A stretch of 64,000 nt of DNA from positions 64,928,392 to 64,992,391 of the forward strand of contig CM059559.1 of NCBI GenBank assembly GCA_030386875.1, in the 5' to 3' direction. The notes below the pieces were generated by a model, which had not been told where the DNA came from, searched no databases, and saw only the letters and a program-made list of their open reading frames with translations. The stretch comes from Morinoia aosen (lineage: Eukaryota; Arthropoda; Malacostraca; Amphipoda; Talitridae). Both the position numbers and the translations under genes were made by a program. Position 1 is the stretch's first letter; each line of letters begins with the position of its first letter. Shown piece after piece: positions 9,132 through 20,250 of the stretch.

Positions 9132-10985
9132 TTAGGCTTTCAATCGCTGCCTACAAGCAGCAGCGGCCGCCCGGTAAGGCCGGACTGGACCTGATGAAGA
9201 TGTAGATTCATTTTCACTAGCAATTTGACCATTTACGTGGGATTGATGCGTTCGGACATAACTAGTATGCAACTCTAAAGGATATAGCAAGGAGACGGCA
9301 TAATCTCCTACTGTACGATCTGCTCTAAGTATTTGAGCCGAACGAGTGCAGCCATCTGCACCCGAATACAATTTAATTACTTTACCTAAGGCCCAGAGTG
9401 CTCGCGGCTTCACCGGCGAAAATATGAGCACGACATCACCGATTCTGATGCGGTCCTTCCACGCTGGCTGGAAGCAATCTGCGCTTCGCTCTCTCAGGGA
9501 AAGTAGGTAATCTGCAAAAAATAGGTCTTTAAATTTATCAATCATTTCGTTACGTACATCTAAGGTTTTCAGGAGAATCGTCCGGGAAGGCCGAAGCATT
9601 TCTTCTCCAGCAGAAGTTTGATACATTAAATTTCCTGCAGGCGCTAATTTTATAAAAGAATTCGGGGTAATTACTTCGCATGCCACATCCGAAGTATCTC
9701 GGTAAGTCAGGGGCCTAGAATTAACAGCCTCTTGCACATCAGAAATCATAGTTAAAAAGTTGAAATATTCCATTTTGGCTTTACCCACAACTTTGTAAAG
9801 GCATCGTTTAACGACCCCCAACATCCGCTCCCAGCAAGCGCAAACCCAAGCGGAATATAAGGGAATGCGGACATGCTTTATGTTATTACGTGACAGGTAC
9901 TCAGAATCATAGTCGTCAGCAAGCGACTTCCCAAGGTATACCGCAGCCTGCAAAAATGAAGGAGCATTATCGCTGTACACTGCCTGCGGAATACCAAATC
10001 TGTTGGTAAACCTAACGAATGCCGCTAGAAATGACGCAGTGGACATGTCCGGAATTAATTCTAGATGCACAGCCCGAACTGCCATGCAAGTAAAGATCAA
10101 GATGTACATTTTAACAGTTTGATCTCCTAATTTTACATTGTAGTGACCAGTGAAGTCCACTCCCACGTGAGTGAAAGGCCGCACAAAATTTACCCGATCC
10201 CCGGGTAGATCAGTTACCTTAGGGTATTTGTAAGGCACCGCATTAATTTTTTGACAAACTACACACTCTTGCAATGCAGCACGAATTATAGGCCGGGCTT
10301 TAGGTAGCCAATAGCCACAATTGCGCAGGGTATTCAAAGTGGACCCAACTCCTAGATGGGAGCATTTTAGGTGACAGTCTTTTATTATTAATTTAGTAAG
10401 AAATGCGCTGCGGGACAAAAGAATGGGATTAGCCACCTTGTTGCTAATATAGTTACATTTATTTAGTCTACCACGGGATCGAATCAAACCGTCACCATCG
10501 ATAAACAAGTTTAAGTTTAGCACCAATGACGGCACGTCCTTTGCTACGGCGTCATGCGGCCGGGAAAGAAATTTGTACTCTTCAAAAAAGCTCACTTTTT
10601 GCTGATTTTTCAACCAATAAATTCGTGCATTGTTAAGGCAATCCACCCGCGAGCGATTGACACTCTTCAGCCAGTTCTTTACTTTAAATAAAGTGGCAGT
10701 AACGCCAAGAAGCTTGCTCAAACTAGAATACTTGTCAGCAGGAAATACTGCCTTTAAGACAGGAGCAGGCTCTACTTGGGATGCACATAACAATAAATTT
10801 TGATTGGACAATGATACGCATTTCAACGCATCCGATGGCCAGCTGTCAATTGAGCTCAAAAATTTTGGGCCATAGCGCCAAAACTCTAGATTGGTTAGAA
10901 ATTCTTTCATGGTTAAGCCCCGGGTAATCATATGGTACATATCTGAAAGAACAGGGAATTTTAGTTTTATTAGTTGAGTCTGCAC
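9132..10985 (-). pseudogene. pol: BEL/Pao integrase region of pol with C-terminal DUF5641-type domain
   Basis: This part of pol inserts the cDNA copy into the genome. In the 617-codon frame there is an H2C2 zinc-binding region (His205/His210, Cys241/Cys244) and then the catalytic core with Asp277 (VGVDFTG), Asp339 (YSDNAPSF) and Glu387 (CWERMLG), which is a complete DDE triad. Residues 507-573 (RIRIGDVVLIFSP to LYPLEL) match the basic C-terminal region found in BEL integrases. The first 20 residues come from a shifted frame. The natural upstream continuation is the RNase H frame, and the join near 10920 appears to have lost the short NPAD-like segment usual at this point. The natural C-terminus is retained (stop at 9132-9134). 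Confidence 0.85.
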
Positions 10986-11418
10986 AAAGCATGTTAATGT
11001 CTTTCACCCTGTTACTGGCGAATACATTGCGCGCTTTCACCTCTCCATTCAACACCCACGAAAGCGCAACTTGCGCATCGCTGGCAATTATCAAAATTTT
11101 CACTTTAACTGTTTCTAATGCAGCAATAATGTTACCGGCACACTTGGGCGCCAAAAATATTGCCAATAGCTCTAAGGTGGGCAAAGTTTTACTTTTTGAC
11201 GGGGCTATCTTATTTTTACAAAACAAGAGCGAAGGTTTCAATTTCTTAGAGGAAATATAACAACAAAATCCATAGTTTGACTTAGAAGCATCTGTAAAAA
11301 AAATAAGGTCAACTTCATCATTAGAATAAAAGGTTTTCCTCTCGAAGCCAAGATTGCTCAGCTGGTCCAAATCCTCAGGCAATTTTTCCCAAACTCTCAA
11401 CAGTTCATGCGGCAGCAC
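10846..11418 (-). pseudogene. pol: BEL/Pao RNase H region of pol
   Basis: This is the RNase H segment that removes the RNA strand during reverse transcription. In the 190-codon frame the catalytic acidic residues appear in the expected order: Asp43 (FFTDASKSNYG), Glu83 (TLPTLELLAIF) and Asp114 (IASDAQVALSW). The natural start is not the first codon shown: a WDD motif typical of the RT-RNase H linker reads in this same frame just upstream, showing that the frame break with the RT segment is near 11430. Past FRYVPYD, near 10925, the conserved continuation (TRGLTMKEF) is in another frame, that of the integrase segment. The last 25 residues here are therefore out-of-frame read-through. Confidence 0.8.
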
Positions 11419-12337
11419 ATCGTCCCACTATAGATTCAATTTCCACACCTCTCTTAAACAAACCCTTTCCTCTAATCGTGACTGGTGCAACCAACCCAAG
11501 AGGGTCAAAGCACTGCGCTAACTTAGCCAGCACCCTTCTTTTCGTTACCGGTTGGTTGTCACGTCTACATGCGAAGTCCACACTAAACTCGTCTGATATT
11601 TTGTCGTAGCGATAGCCCAGAACTTTCTCGTACGGTTCAGCATGGTTCACACTCACTCCATCGGCAGAAAAAACTTCATTTAGCTTTTCGTTGTTAGATG
11701 TCCACGACCGCAAGTTGAAACCAGCATCAGACATACGGGAATATGCATTCCTGTACAGGCTTTCCAACTTCTCTGCATCAGAACCTGTGATATATAAATT
11801 ATCAACGTACATGCGCTTCAGCAAAATTTCACTACACAGATCCTGCGGGTAGTTTTCAACGTGTTTTTGAATGACGCGAGACAACACAAACAAGCTAGCA
11901 ACAAATCCAAACACCAACGTAGTGTACCTGAAAACACGCAATTCTCCCTCGCGCATCCACAAGATACAGAATTTATTTCTGTCGTCGTCACGAGTTAGCT
12001 TCACCTGCAAGAAAGCCTTTTGAATGTCAGCCAGCACCAAGTGGTCGTCCTGCCTAAGAGCAATCAATAAATGAAACAAATTGTTAGTTAGGTCGACACC
12101 CGCATAAGCGGCTTCATTTAATGACGGAGCTTTTCCGGTCCTTACACTACAATTTAACATGGGTCTAACTTTCGTGGTACAAGTAGGCTCTTCATTCACT
12201 ACTTCACGATGAGGAAGATAAATTCTGCGTTCACTGGAGTATAACGGTATCTCCTCAATAATGCCCTCCTGCAGCTGCTGATTTAAAACCCCATCATAGG
12301 CATCATACAATCCTCGTTCAGTTAATCTTTCCACCAC
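11405..12337 (-). pseudogene. pol: BEL/Pao reverse transcriptase region of pol
   Basis: Directly follows the gag-protease frame in the same phase, separated only by TGA at 12340-12338. The fingers and palm motifs are visible: VRPMLNCSVRTGKAPSLNE at residues 58-74, LADIQKAFLQVKL (motif A) from 102, FGFVASLF from 143 and YVDN at 177-180. Most reverse transcriptases have YVDD there. The second aspartate binds catalytic metal, and the Asp-to-Asn change (one base) should abolish polymerisation. The conserved segment VLGYRYDKISDEF is a BEL/Pao feature. The frame then runs out near 11430 because of a 1-nt type frameshift, after which the C-terminal CAAA tail is meaningless. Confidence 0.85.
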
Positions 12338-14473
12338 TCAGTTAAGCACGGCTCTCGCTACTGAAAAATTACTACCGACGCTACTGATATTTTCCTTCCA
12401 GAGGAGCTTCACGTGGTACTGCCCGTCCTTCAGTTCGATGCCAGAATCGAATTCACTTAAAACCTTCTCATCCAACATGTTTGATTGCTCTTCATTAACA
12501 CCAATAGTTTCTAAGCCATACAACTTCTCAATATTACCTTCAACACTGCTATTTGCCAAAGCGGCGTTCATTGGATCTGGGTAACATTGTTTCGGCTCAA
12601 GCACGAAATTAACAGCCGCCTCGCAATTTAGCTTGCGGTTTCGTAACTCTTCGTGCATCTGCACGGCCTGACCACGGGACAAGAAATGTTCAATGTTCCC
12701 AAAGGGAATCAATTTATTTGACCACAAAAAGGCCGCTCCCTTCATACAGCACACAATCTTGAAGTCGTTTAGACACTGAATGATATCCACACCTATGATT
12801 CCGTCAAGCTTTATCTCCTCTGAAACCAGCGGCTCCGCAAAGGAGCTATCTGCCAACGTGCCATAACACTTAATATTGGTCACCGCTTTAGCCAAGGAAT
12901 GCACTTCAAACTTCATATCAAGAGCTGAATCTACCAATATCGGTACCTGCAGCGGCTTGGACCCGTTCAACAACCCCAATGACAGGCTCACCTCAGCGAA
13001 GTCTCTGAAGCCTTTCTGCAAGAAGGAGTTCACCGCATACCTGGTATGTTTCAGCCCCACAGAAATGCCGAGCTTATCCACCACACTGGAAGCGATGTAC
13101 GATCGTTGAGACCCGGTGTCGATCAGCATTCTAGCCGAAGTAACACAGTTCCCCCGACTAATGGGCAACGTAACGGTGGGTAACAGGTAAGCAGACGCCA
13201 CTTCAGCTGCGGAATTAAAACAAAAGTTAGAAGATACGTTACGAGGTTTATAATTCTCACACAGGGCGGCAATATGAGTCTTACATTTGCAGTGCCTACA
13301 CTCGTAGTCCAATTTGGCTGAGCAAGAGTTTGCATCGTGCTTGAGACTAGTACACCTCTCGCACATCTTAAGTTCTCTGCAACGCTCAACCCTACTCTCG
13401 TAGTTAGGGTACACCGTACAATTTACCATGCTGTGAGAATAACTAGCACAGAACTTACAGGCTCTATGTTCCGCTGAAGCCACTGCAATGTTTGCAAATA
13501 GCGGCGCCTCTTCAGGCTTAGCAGTAGCTACATGCTTCACTGCATAAGGAGGAAACTTGACCCCAGCTTTACTTTCTTCTGGAAATGTCCTCAAATTTAG
13601 GGTCTTTATTACGTCATCGTAATTCTCAAAAATATCTGTAAGAGACGGCCAATTATTGCCTAACTTCCGGGCTAGTTCCTGCTTGAACAACATGGGTAGT
13701 TTAGAGAATACCAAATGACCAACGAGGACACCACCCGCATCACAGTTGAGAACATCACAGCCGTAATTACCGAGGTCAGAAATTATGCCTCTCACCTCAC
13801 TTATGTACAACCTAGTTTCCGAAAAGTGCTTATCTACGCCACATTTCAACCCGAACAGCTTTACGCTTAGCTTGCCAACAATAGATTTCTTATCCAAAAA
13901 CTCAGCCTCGAGTAACCCCAACGCCACTTCGTAATTTACATCATTAATAGTCAAGTGTTCAATTAACTTGCTGGCATACCCGGAAACTAAGCTCTTTAAA
14001 TAAGTCAGTTTGGCAGAGTTCGACAAACCTTTACGACCACCAATAGCGTTCTCAAATTGCGTCAAGAAACTGTGGTACTTGAGTGAATCATCAGTATCGC
14101 CTTTAAAGATGTCCATTTTCAACGGAGGCAATTTAACATCCTTCATAGCAAGAGAATCTGTATTAACCCTCTCAGATCTAGGACGTTCACCACTCTCCGA
14201 CAAATCACCCAAGGCTAACTCTACCTCAACAGCGTAACTCATCTGCCGATCTATTTCGGCATTCAACTCTTCTTCAGACCCCTCTTTCTCGAGCAGCTTT
14301 TCTATAATTTCTTCATCAATCGAGCATACCTTGTGGAGGTCGCGCTTCACCAGATCACGCAGCGCTTCCTTCTCGGCTGGCAACCCGACATCAGCAACCT
14401 CTCGAGCCCGCTTCAGCGCCATGGTTATTTTACGCTTAACCACACCGCGCTTCTGAGCTAGAGAAGCCTCCAT
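12338..14473 (-). pseudogene. gag-pro: BEL/Pao gag with zinc knuckles and aspartic protease
   Basis: The 711-codon frame starts at an ATG in good context (AAAATGG). Residues 1-100 are charged and helical. Residues 113-300 match the DUF1759-type capsid-like region of BEL/Pao elements. Cysteine/histidine clusters at 339-405 (CKFC, CERC, CRHC) are the nucleic-acid-binding knuckles. The protease follows, with its active-site DTGS at 452-455 and a flap/end motif LDGIIGVD at 556-563 (DUF1758-type). The frame itself is intact, but it stops with TGA exactly where pol continues in phase. A CGA-to-TGA change would explain this; deliberate stop read-through is possible but not usual in the family. Confidence 0.85.
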
Positions 14474-16154
14474 TTTCCTGGAACTGGGAAGTTAGTGACA
14501 AAAGATGCGATATAAATCCAGCTGAAGTCAACGAAGGCTCAAAATACACCTTATAAATGTAAAAGTAATAAATGATTAGTATGACAATTTGCCTTAATTC
14601 AGCTCTCACGCCAATGAAGCTGCAAAAAGAAAAATTAAACTCAGTATATCTTTGTGTGGAGAATCCACACAAATAGGTTCAATGGTAAACAGGGAATGAC
14701 CGCAAAAAAGTTTATTGAACGCTGCAAGTAGCAGTAAATTTAGATGATACGAACCATTAATAGGCCGAACATCAGGATCGTAGGTTCACGAGCCAGGAAC
14801 AAGAATTAATCAACTAGGTCAAATCTTGAGACTAATGCCTGCTCGGCGTTTAAGATTACAAAACTACATTAACTCTAATTAACAACAACAAAATTCAGGA
14901 ACGAAAGGATCTAGGGTTAAACTAGATAAATGAAAGAGAGGCGATCCCTATAAATTAACAAAAATGGCGACTCCTAGCATGGTGGCTAAAAAAGCAGCAG
15001 CACTGTTTCCTCTACGAAGGCGCGAAACCTTGCATTCTTCAGCGGCGATCCTAATCAGCTTGCGGCGTGGCCCTCCAGAGGACTGGCCGTTCGCCCAGCA
15101 GGCAAAATTCAAGCCGCACGGCCCCGAGAATCCCCAGTAGTTTAACGCAGCTCAGTAGGCCGATCAACAGCCAGGGTAGCCAGCACCGCACAACTGAAAT
15201 GACAGCCTCCTCTGAGATCGCAGCGTAGAATTAAAACCAGCTGTCCCGCAACGTTCTCGGTAGAGCAGCCTCAAGCTGGGCTTTTGGAGCCCGAAGACGC
15301 AGATACTAGAAAAATGAAACAAATGAATTAGTGCAATGAAGAAGTCAATGGAGTAAGAAGTTATTCATAATGATTTTGCAGCACACAGGAACATTATAGC
15401 AGGACTATTTCATATGCTAACCTGAGTTTAATTATGCCTCAGTGTGGAAGCCACTCGTAGAGTTAGGAAGATGGTAAACGTGAAGAAAAAGGCTCGAGCT
15501 TAGAGCAAAGTTAGGAAATAGAATTAGGTTAAAGAGTCAATAGCACTACCCGGAGAGTTAGACAGCTGGTAAGCCGTCTTTCAGTTAGGCTCCAGGTAGG
15601 ATAATTTAAGTTAAGGAAAAAGGTTAAGGGCCCATTCCAAGCAAGCTCGAAATAGATTTAGGTTACATTTAAGATATCATAGTATTAAGATATCGAAGAT
15701 ATTAAGGTTTAAGGATTTAATAATTCAAGAAATTTAAGGTAGCTTTAACAAGATCACGCACACTCACAGTCATACAATTAACAAAGGCAAGGTTATCTAT
15801 CATAGCAATAGGACAAAGGTGATTAATTCATAAGAAATAGAAGCAAAGATGGCTTTAGGAAATAGAGAGAATAAGTGAAGAAGCGATCCACCGGGACACG
15901 CGCTTGAGGACGTGCCACGGCTGAACACCGAGCGTCGGCACCCACGACTGCGGAACGCCTTTACTCTCGGGATTGATAACCGCTGAGATCGTGACTAAAG
16001 GTCACCACCATAGCTAGGAAGTCGCAACTTAAATAAAGGAACAAAAAAGCAAGAGATACCAAACGGGTACCACTGCAACAAAAGGGATCAACCCAAAGTA
16101 TCAACAGGCAGAAATGAAGCTGTCTGACTCGCCGTAAAGCAGCTCCCACCTCAC
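14474..16154 (-). other. BEL leader and probable 5' LTR remainder
   Basis: About 1.7 kb between the gag start and the right 87-bp repeat, with no convincing reading frame. It has GC-richer patches around 15000-15300 and 15880-15960. The part next to the repeat, read on the minus strand, has a TTTATTTAAG stretch that could be a promoter. No counterpart exists at the left end of the element, so the 3' LTR must be truncated or absent. I could not identify a primer-binding site. Confidence 0.45.
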
Positions 16155-16241
16155 CTGGCCCGAGCCAAGCTGCAAAGGTACTAAAGTTTTAACTGCTAAG
16201 TATCTCTCAGGGCAATGGGGAATGTCAGAATTCTCCATACC
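16155..16241. repeat. 87-bp direct repeat at right end of the BEL element
   Basis: Second copy of the repeat at 9008-9094. On the plus strand it reads open and in phase into the PKHHYL codons of the adjoining transposase-like exon from 16240. That may be chance or may mean the repeat belongs to the disrupted gene. Confidence 0.6.
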
Positions 16242-16893
16242 CAAGCACCATTACCTAAGACCTTATCTTGGATTTTGGGCCACTTATTCATCTCTGGACC
16301 ATGACTTTTGAGCGTCGCCACTCTTACTTCAAAAGATGTGTTCAGTTCAGCCATAATTTTAAAAATTTGAATTTCACACTTAGTGAGCGCTATCAACTGC
16401 TTCAAGCTTTTGAAGGAGCTGGGCGGTATTTTTCTGACCTTATTGACATTGGGGCATATGAACCATTTTTTCTGAATGAAATTTCAGCAGAGTTGCAAGC
16501 CGCACTTGCTGCCTTCAAGTTCTCTAATGAAAAACTTGGATTAGTGATGAAGTGACAATCAGAAGGTCTCAGTACAAGAAAGGATATTTTTTAGTGTTTG
16601 GCGAAGCAAACAGGGACAGGAAAGATATTCTTATATCTAAGGAGATTCTTTTTACATTTATATCTGGTGAAAATTCTGAGGTCCCTTGTTTTTTTTTTGT
16701 TGTGAGGAAGCATCTGTCAGTTTTTGATTTCAACCTTCATGTCCGTCAAATTTTCACTTCCCCTGGTCAGGTTCCAAAATCTTATGATTGTGTGAGTTAT
16801 TTAGACCTTCATGATTATTACCCTCTTCAAGGGTATGAGAAGAGCTTTGGAACATTATTGATTCCTCTCAAGCACAACAGTCTTTCGTCTTGA
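16240..16893 (+). pseudogene. EnSpm/CACTA-like transposase fragment, region after the catalytic core
   Basis: The segment begins with PKHHYL, then, after a frame shift near 16265, reads FGPLIHLWTMTFERRHSYFK and NFKNLNFTLSERYQ. This PKHHY...FGPL..W.M.FE..H.YFK...NFKN...L..R series is, as I recall it, the block following the catalytic core in transposase-like C2H2 proteins of fish and invertebrates, and it parallels the GP...FER motif after the core in plant CACTA transposases. A stop at 16553-16555 and a shift separate it from the continuation 16552-16893 (YKKGYFLVF; SYLDLHDYYPLQGYEKSFGT). The last part is also present in the inverted copy (57801-58018). The catalytic core itself is not in the window. 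Confidence 0.6.
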
Positions 16894-17104
16894 AAATGTC
16901 AACCTCAATAAAAGAAAGCATTCTTCAAGTGTTCCCAAACCTGGCAAGTGGTACCATTGATGGCATACTTCAGGTGCTCACTGAAGCTGGTGTTGAAACT
17001 AGGGATGACCTGTGTCTTGTTGAAGAGGATGACCTTCGCCAAATCCTGAGGCCGATTCAATTTCGCAAGCTAAGAAATTTCTGGAGATGTGCTTCGGGTA
17101 AGTA

Positions 17105-20100
17105 AATTTAGTTGTGTGGGGACTCCAACTGTGTATCGATGATTATTTATGGGTATATTATCAGATAATTAATTTCATTTCCTGAAAATTCATTTCATTC
17201 ATTCATTTCCTGAAATATTATCTTCCTAAAAGAGAATTGCTAAGGTAAAAAAAATGATTATTGGAATGTTGATGTTTTCCTAACTTTATTTTTTGTGTTT
17301 TCAACCATTACAAATGTCAAATTGAAAGTACCCGTAAAATTGCTTTCTTCATTTCTTCAGCTACTAAATTTCATTAGAAATAAAGTTGCATGTGTGTAAC
17401 CTAGTTAATTACTGAGTGCTCAGTATTGTTTTATTTTTGGTGTGGCAAATTGTGAAAAATTCAAAGAAATTACTTTCTTCATATACCTGTAAACTTTTCT
17501 GAAGCCTTCTCCTATTTAGTCGACAATGTATACTGTTTTTCATGAAATCAGTGTGAAATGAGCAAGTCATTGGTGACTTTAAAAAAGGTATACTGCATGT
17601 AGAAACTTCAGAACATTTGATTTTTTCGTGAGTTGAATTGAATTCATTTATTTTTAGTATGGTGTTAGGATGGATATAAGTCAGTCACTTAATCAATGCT
17701 TTATGTTTGAATTGTGAGATTCATTCAACGCTTGAATTATCGGCTAAATACAATTAAAAAATATGTTACTGCTTTATTTTTGCAATATGAGATGCAATCT
17801 TTTACTTGTGTTTGAATCACTTACATTTTTCTATACCTGGGGAAGTTTATCTGAATTACTAAACATAAGCAAGAAAAATAGTATCGTGTTATCAACTAGT
17901 TAATATTGCATTTAAACAATGTAATATATTGAAGTTTGTGTGAGAATGATTATTCTGCATCACTATGTAGTAAGGGCTAGTTGCTTAGTCAAGTTCTGAG
18001 AAAAATTTTCTAGAGAAAATTTGAAACTCAGTCTAGTTCAAGTGGGTATTTCTTCAATGCCGTTTTACCAGTGCTGATCAATTTACATCTGGGGTCTTTT
18101 TTATCACAGTTGCATTGGTTATTGAAGATTTCCACCTTTTTCTCTCAATTTTGTAGTGCCACTAGAAAGAGTGAGTTCTCAATACCAATTCATCTCAGAC
18201 GAGAAGCTCAGTTTTCTCAATGCTGAGTGTATTTGTCATTATTTAAAAAAAAATTAATAATCAAACCTCAATTTTATTCAGTGTTTCGAACAACAAGATC
18301 TAAAAATTTCTTACTTCTGTATTCAGTACAAATTTTTGAGTGCAAGCTAAGTAGAGGAAGTGATACATCATAGCGAACAACACTGTCCGGAATATTGTTG
18401 ACTTGCCAAGTTGAAGTAGCCCAAGTTGCCTTCAGCTAATTCAGTTTGTGGGCAAAGTGGCAAATAGAGATTGTTGTCAGATACTTCTCACATGTTCAGT
18501 AACTCATCTAGCACGACTCCAGAAGAATGGCGGAGGTCAAAGAAAAAGAACTGGCCTACATCAAATATAGTTACCATGAGGTTTATACATTTTTGTGTAC
18601 TTCCAGGAGTGCCGCTTGTGTTTGAAATGTCCAAGCACTTACGTCATACAATTATGCATAATTTTATTAAACTTGAAAAAAAAATCACTGTATGTGGTAT
18701 TCAATGTTCTATTGTTTCTATTGATATCAGTGTTCCAGGGGAGGATAAGTTCTTTCTTTGGATACACTGAAAGAAATTTTTGCCTCTCTAAGTGTCTCAT
18801 GGCTGTTCAGGTGTCTCAAAGATATCCAGAACGTCTCAGAAACAGAGTAGATGTCTTATCGGAAGTGCGACACCTCGATGAGCTTGAAGTGTCTCAAAAT
18901 GCTGCCTATATTTTACTGGCGATGATAATGTAATAGCTTAGTCACCCCTCAAATTGACTTCAATTATTTAAGTGTTCAGTAAATGTAACACGGATCAAAT
19001 TAAAATTTTGTTACGTACATAACTTCTCGGATAGACTGCCTAAATGGACTCTTCAGGGGAAGTTACCGCTTAGTCGCTATCGCTCCCAGCTGAAGGAGAA
19101 GTGTAGCTGATGGCATGAAAAGGCCTAACTGCTGGAAGCGAATGTAGTTCCCGCCGCAGCTCTTCAGCGGTTAGACTTAATATTGATATCACCAGCAGTA
19201 GCTATCGCTTAGCTAAAGAATACGTAAGCGTATCTAAGTTTCTTCATAGCGCTGGAAGCGCCAACCTTGCTTGACAGTGTAATGCTACAGCTTAATATCC
19301 GTAGAGTTTTGTGTGAGACATCACTTGTAAATGCATCAAACTCAAGCCCAAGTGTCTCATCGATGAGACACTGAAGCACTTTTAGTGAGACACTAGAGTG
19401 TCTCTAAATCGAGTCTGGAGACACTGGTATGCATCCTAACCTTGGGTGTCTCATTGATGATGCCTCTGCGTGTCTCGGTTTGGGGACAAACGTCAGATGC
19501 ACCTGGGTGTTTCAAAATAGGGCCATTATTTCTTTCAGTGTAGTTACTTCTCTACTTTTAGTTCACTTTTGGTTCGCTGTTGCCTTTTTCTGCTTCCATC
19601 CATTCATTCTTCACCTATCATCTGGCTTTGTGAATTCTTCCAAATTTATTTCTATGTGCTTGATGTGGGATCTTGTGCATAGATTTTCATGTCCCCTGAT
19701 TTCATATTATACGAAATATGATGCATTCCTCTCTTGGGAACACCCTTGTTGTGTGGTAAGGGAGAGTCAGAATTGACTAGAATTTTATCTTGAGATACTT
19801 GGTTGTAGATTTTCTTATTTGCAATATAATTTTAAATAAATTTTGTTGCTCAAATAATGAACAGATCTCCTATTTCTTCAAAAACTCACAAAGCAGTTGA
19901 TAAAAGAAATTGTTCCGTAAATATTTATAATGACCATTAGGAAATTCGAGTATTTTTTAGAGATATTAAATTGTATAAGAATTGAAGTGAGGATTTTCAA
20001 AGTGAACCACCAAAAAGTCCTTACATTTCCCTTGTTCATTGTAGCTAATAGAACATTTCTCTGTTTAAAGAGCTTGTGAATGAATGAGTTCCTCATGCAG

Positions 20101-20250
20101 TTTTGAAAAACAAAAATATTAGGGGCAGTTGCAGTATTTAATTTCACATTTTGACGTTTATTGTATTTTTATTCTTGTTTAATTTTAGCGACTTAATCAT
20201 ACAGAGACAGTATTAATCTCATTTTACTATGTGTTAGTTTTTTTTCACAG
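17105..20250. other. Large intron of the SAM gene (left copy)
   Basis: AT-rich, without coding frames that I trust. It aligns with 54930-57590 of the inverted copy apart from nested insertions. About 18690-18764 plus 19541-19790 looks like an old, diverged member of the family A SINE (it keeps the TTGATATCAGTGTTCCAGGG head, the GTTCACTTTTGGTTC middle and the GGAGAG-type end). Confidence 0.5.
18763..19542. mobile_element. 776-bp CACTG element with TA duplication and subterminal GTGTCTC repeats
   Basis: The element spans 18765-19540. Ends are CACTGAAAGAAAT at the left and its exact complement at the right, with TA on both sides. The equivalent place in the inverted copy (55636-55637) has a single uninterrupted TA, so the insertion and a 2-bp TA duplication are shown directly. 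Many copies of GTGTCTC or GAGACAC in both orientations fill the first 150 and last 220 bases. Subterminal arrays of this kind are the usual binding sites for CACTA-type transposases. No open reading frame of note. It is GC-richer in the middle than its surroundings. Confidence 0.8.

Larger units (their letters stand above)
9008..16241 (-). mobile_element. Defective BEL/Pao LTR retrotransposon
   Basis: On the minus strand the order is leader (16154-14474), gag plus aspartic protease (14473-12338), reverse transcriptase (12337-11405), RNase H (11418-10846) and integrase with a C-terminal DUF5641-type region (10985-9132). This protease-RT-RNaseH-integrase order, with DUF1759 and DUF1758-type domains, defines BEL/Pao elements. 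Three lesions separate what is normally one long frame: an in-frame TGA at 12340-12338 and frameshifts near 11430 and 10920. The element is flanked by 87-bp direct repeats (9008-9094, 16155-16241) with one mismatch, possibly LTR remnants. No full-length LTR pair was found. Confidence 0.85.

Noticed and set aside
8886..9194. Plus-strand open frame of 102 codons across the left end of the BEL element
   Set aside because: It runs through an element boundary at 9007/9008 and into the antisense of the integrase gene. Only its 87-bp repeat part is of interest and is reported separately.
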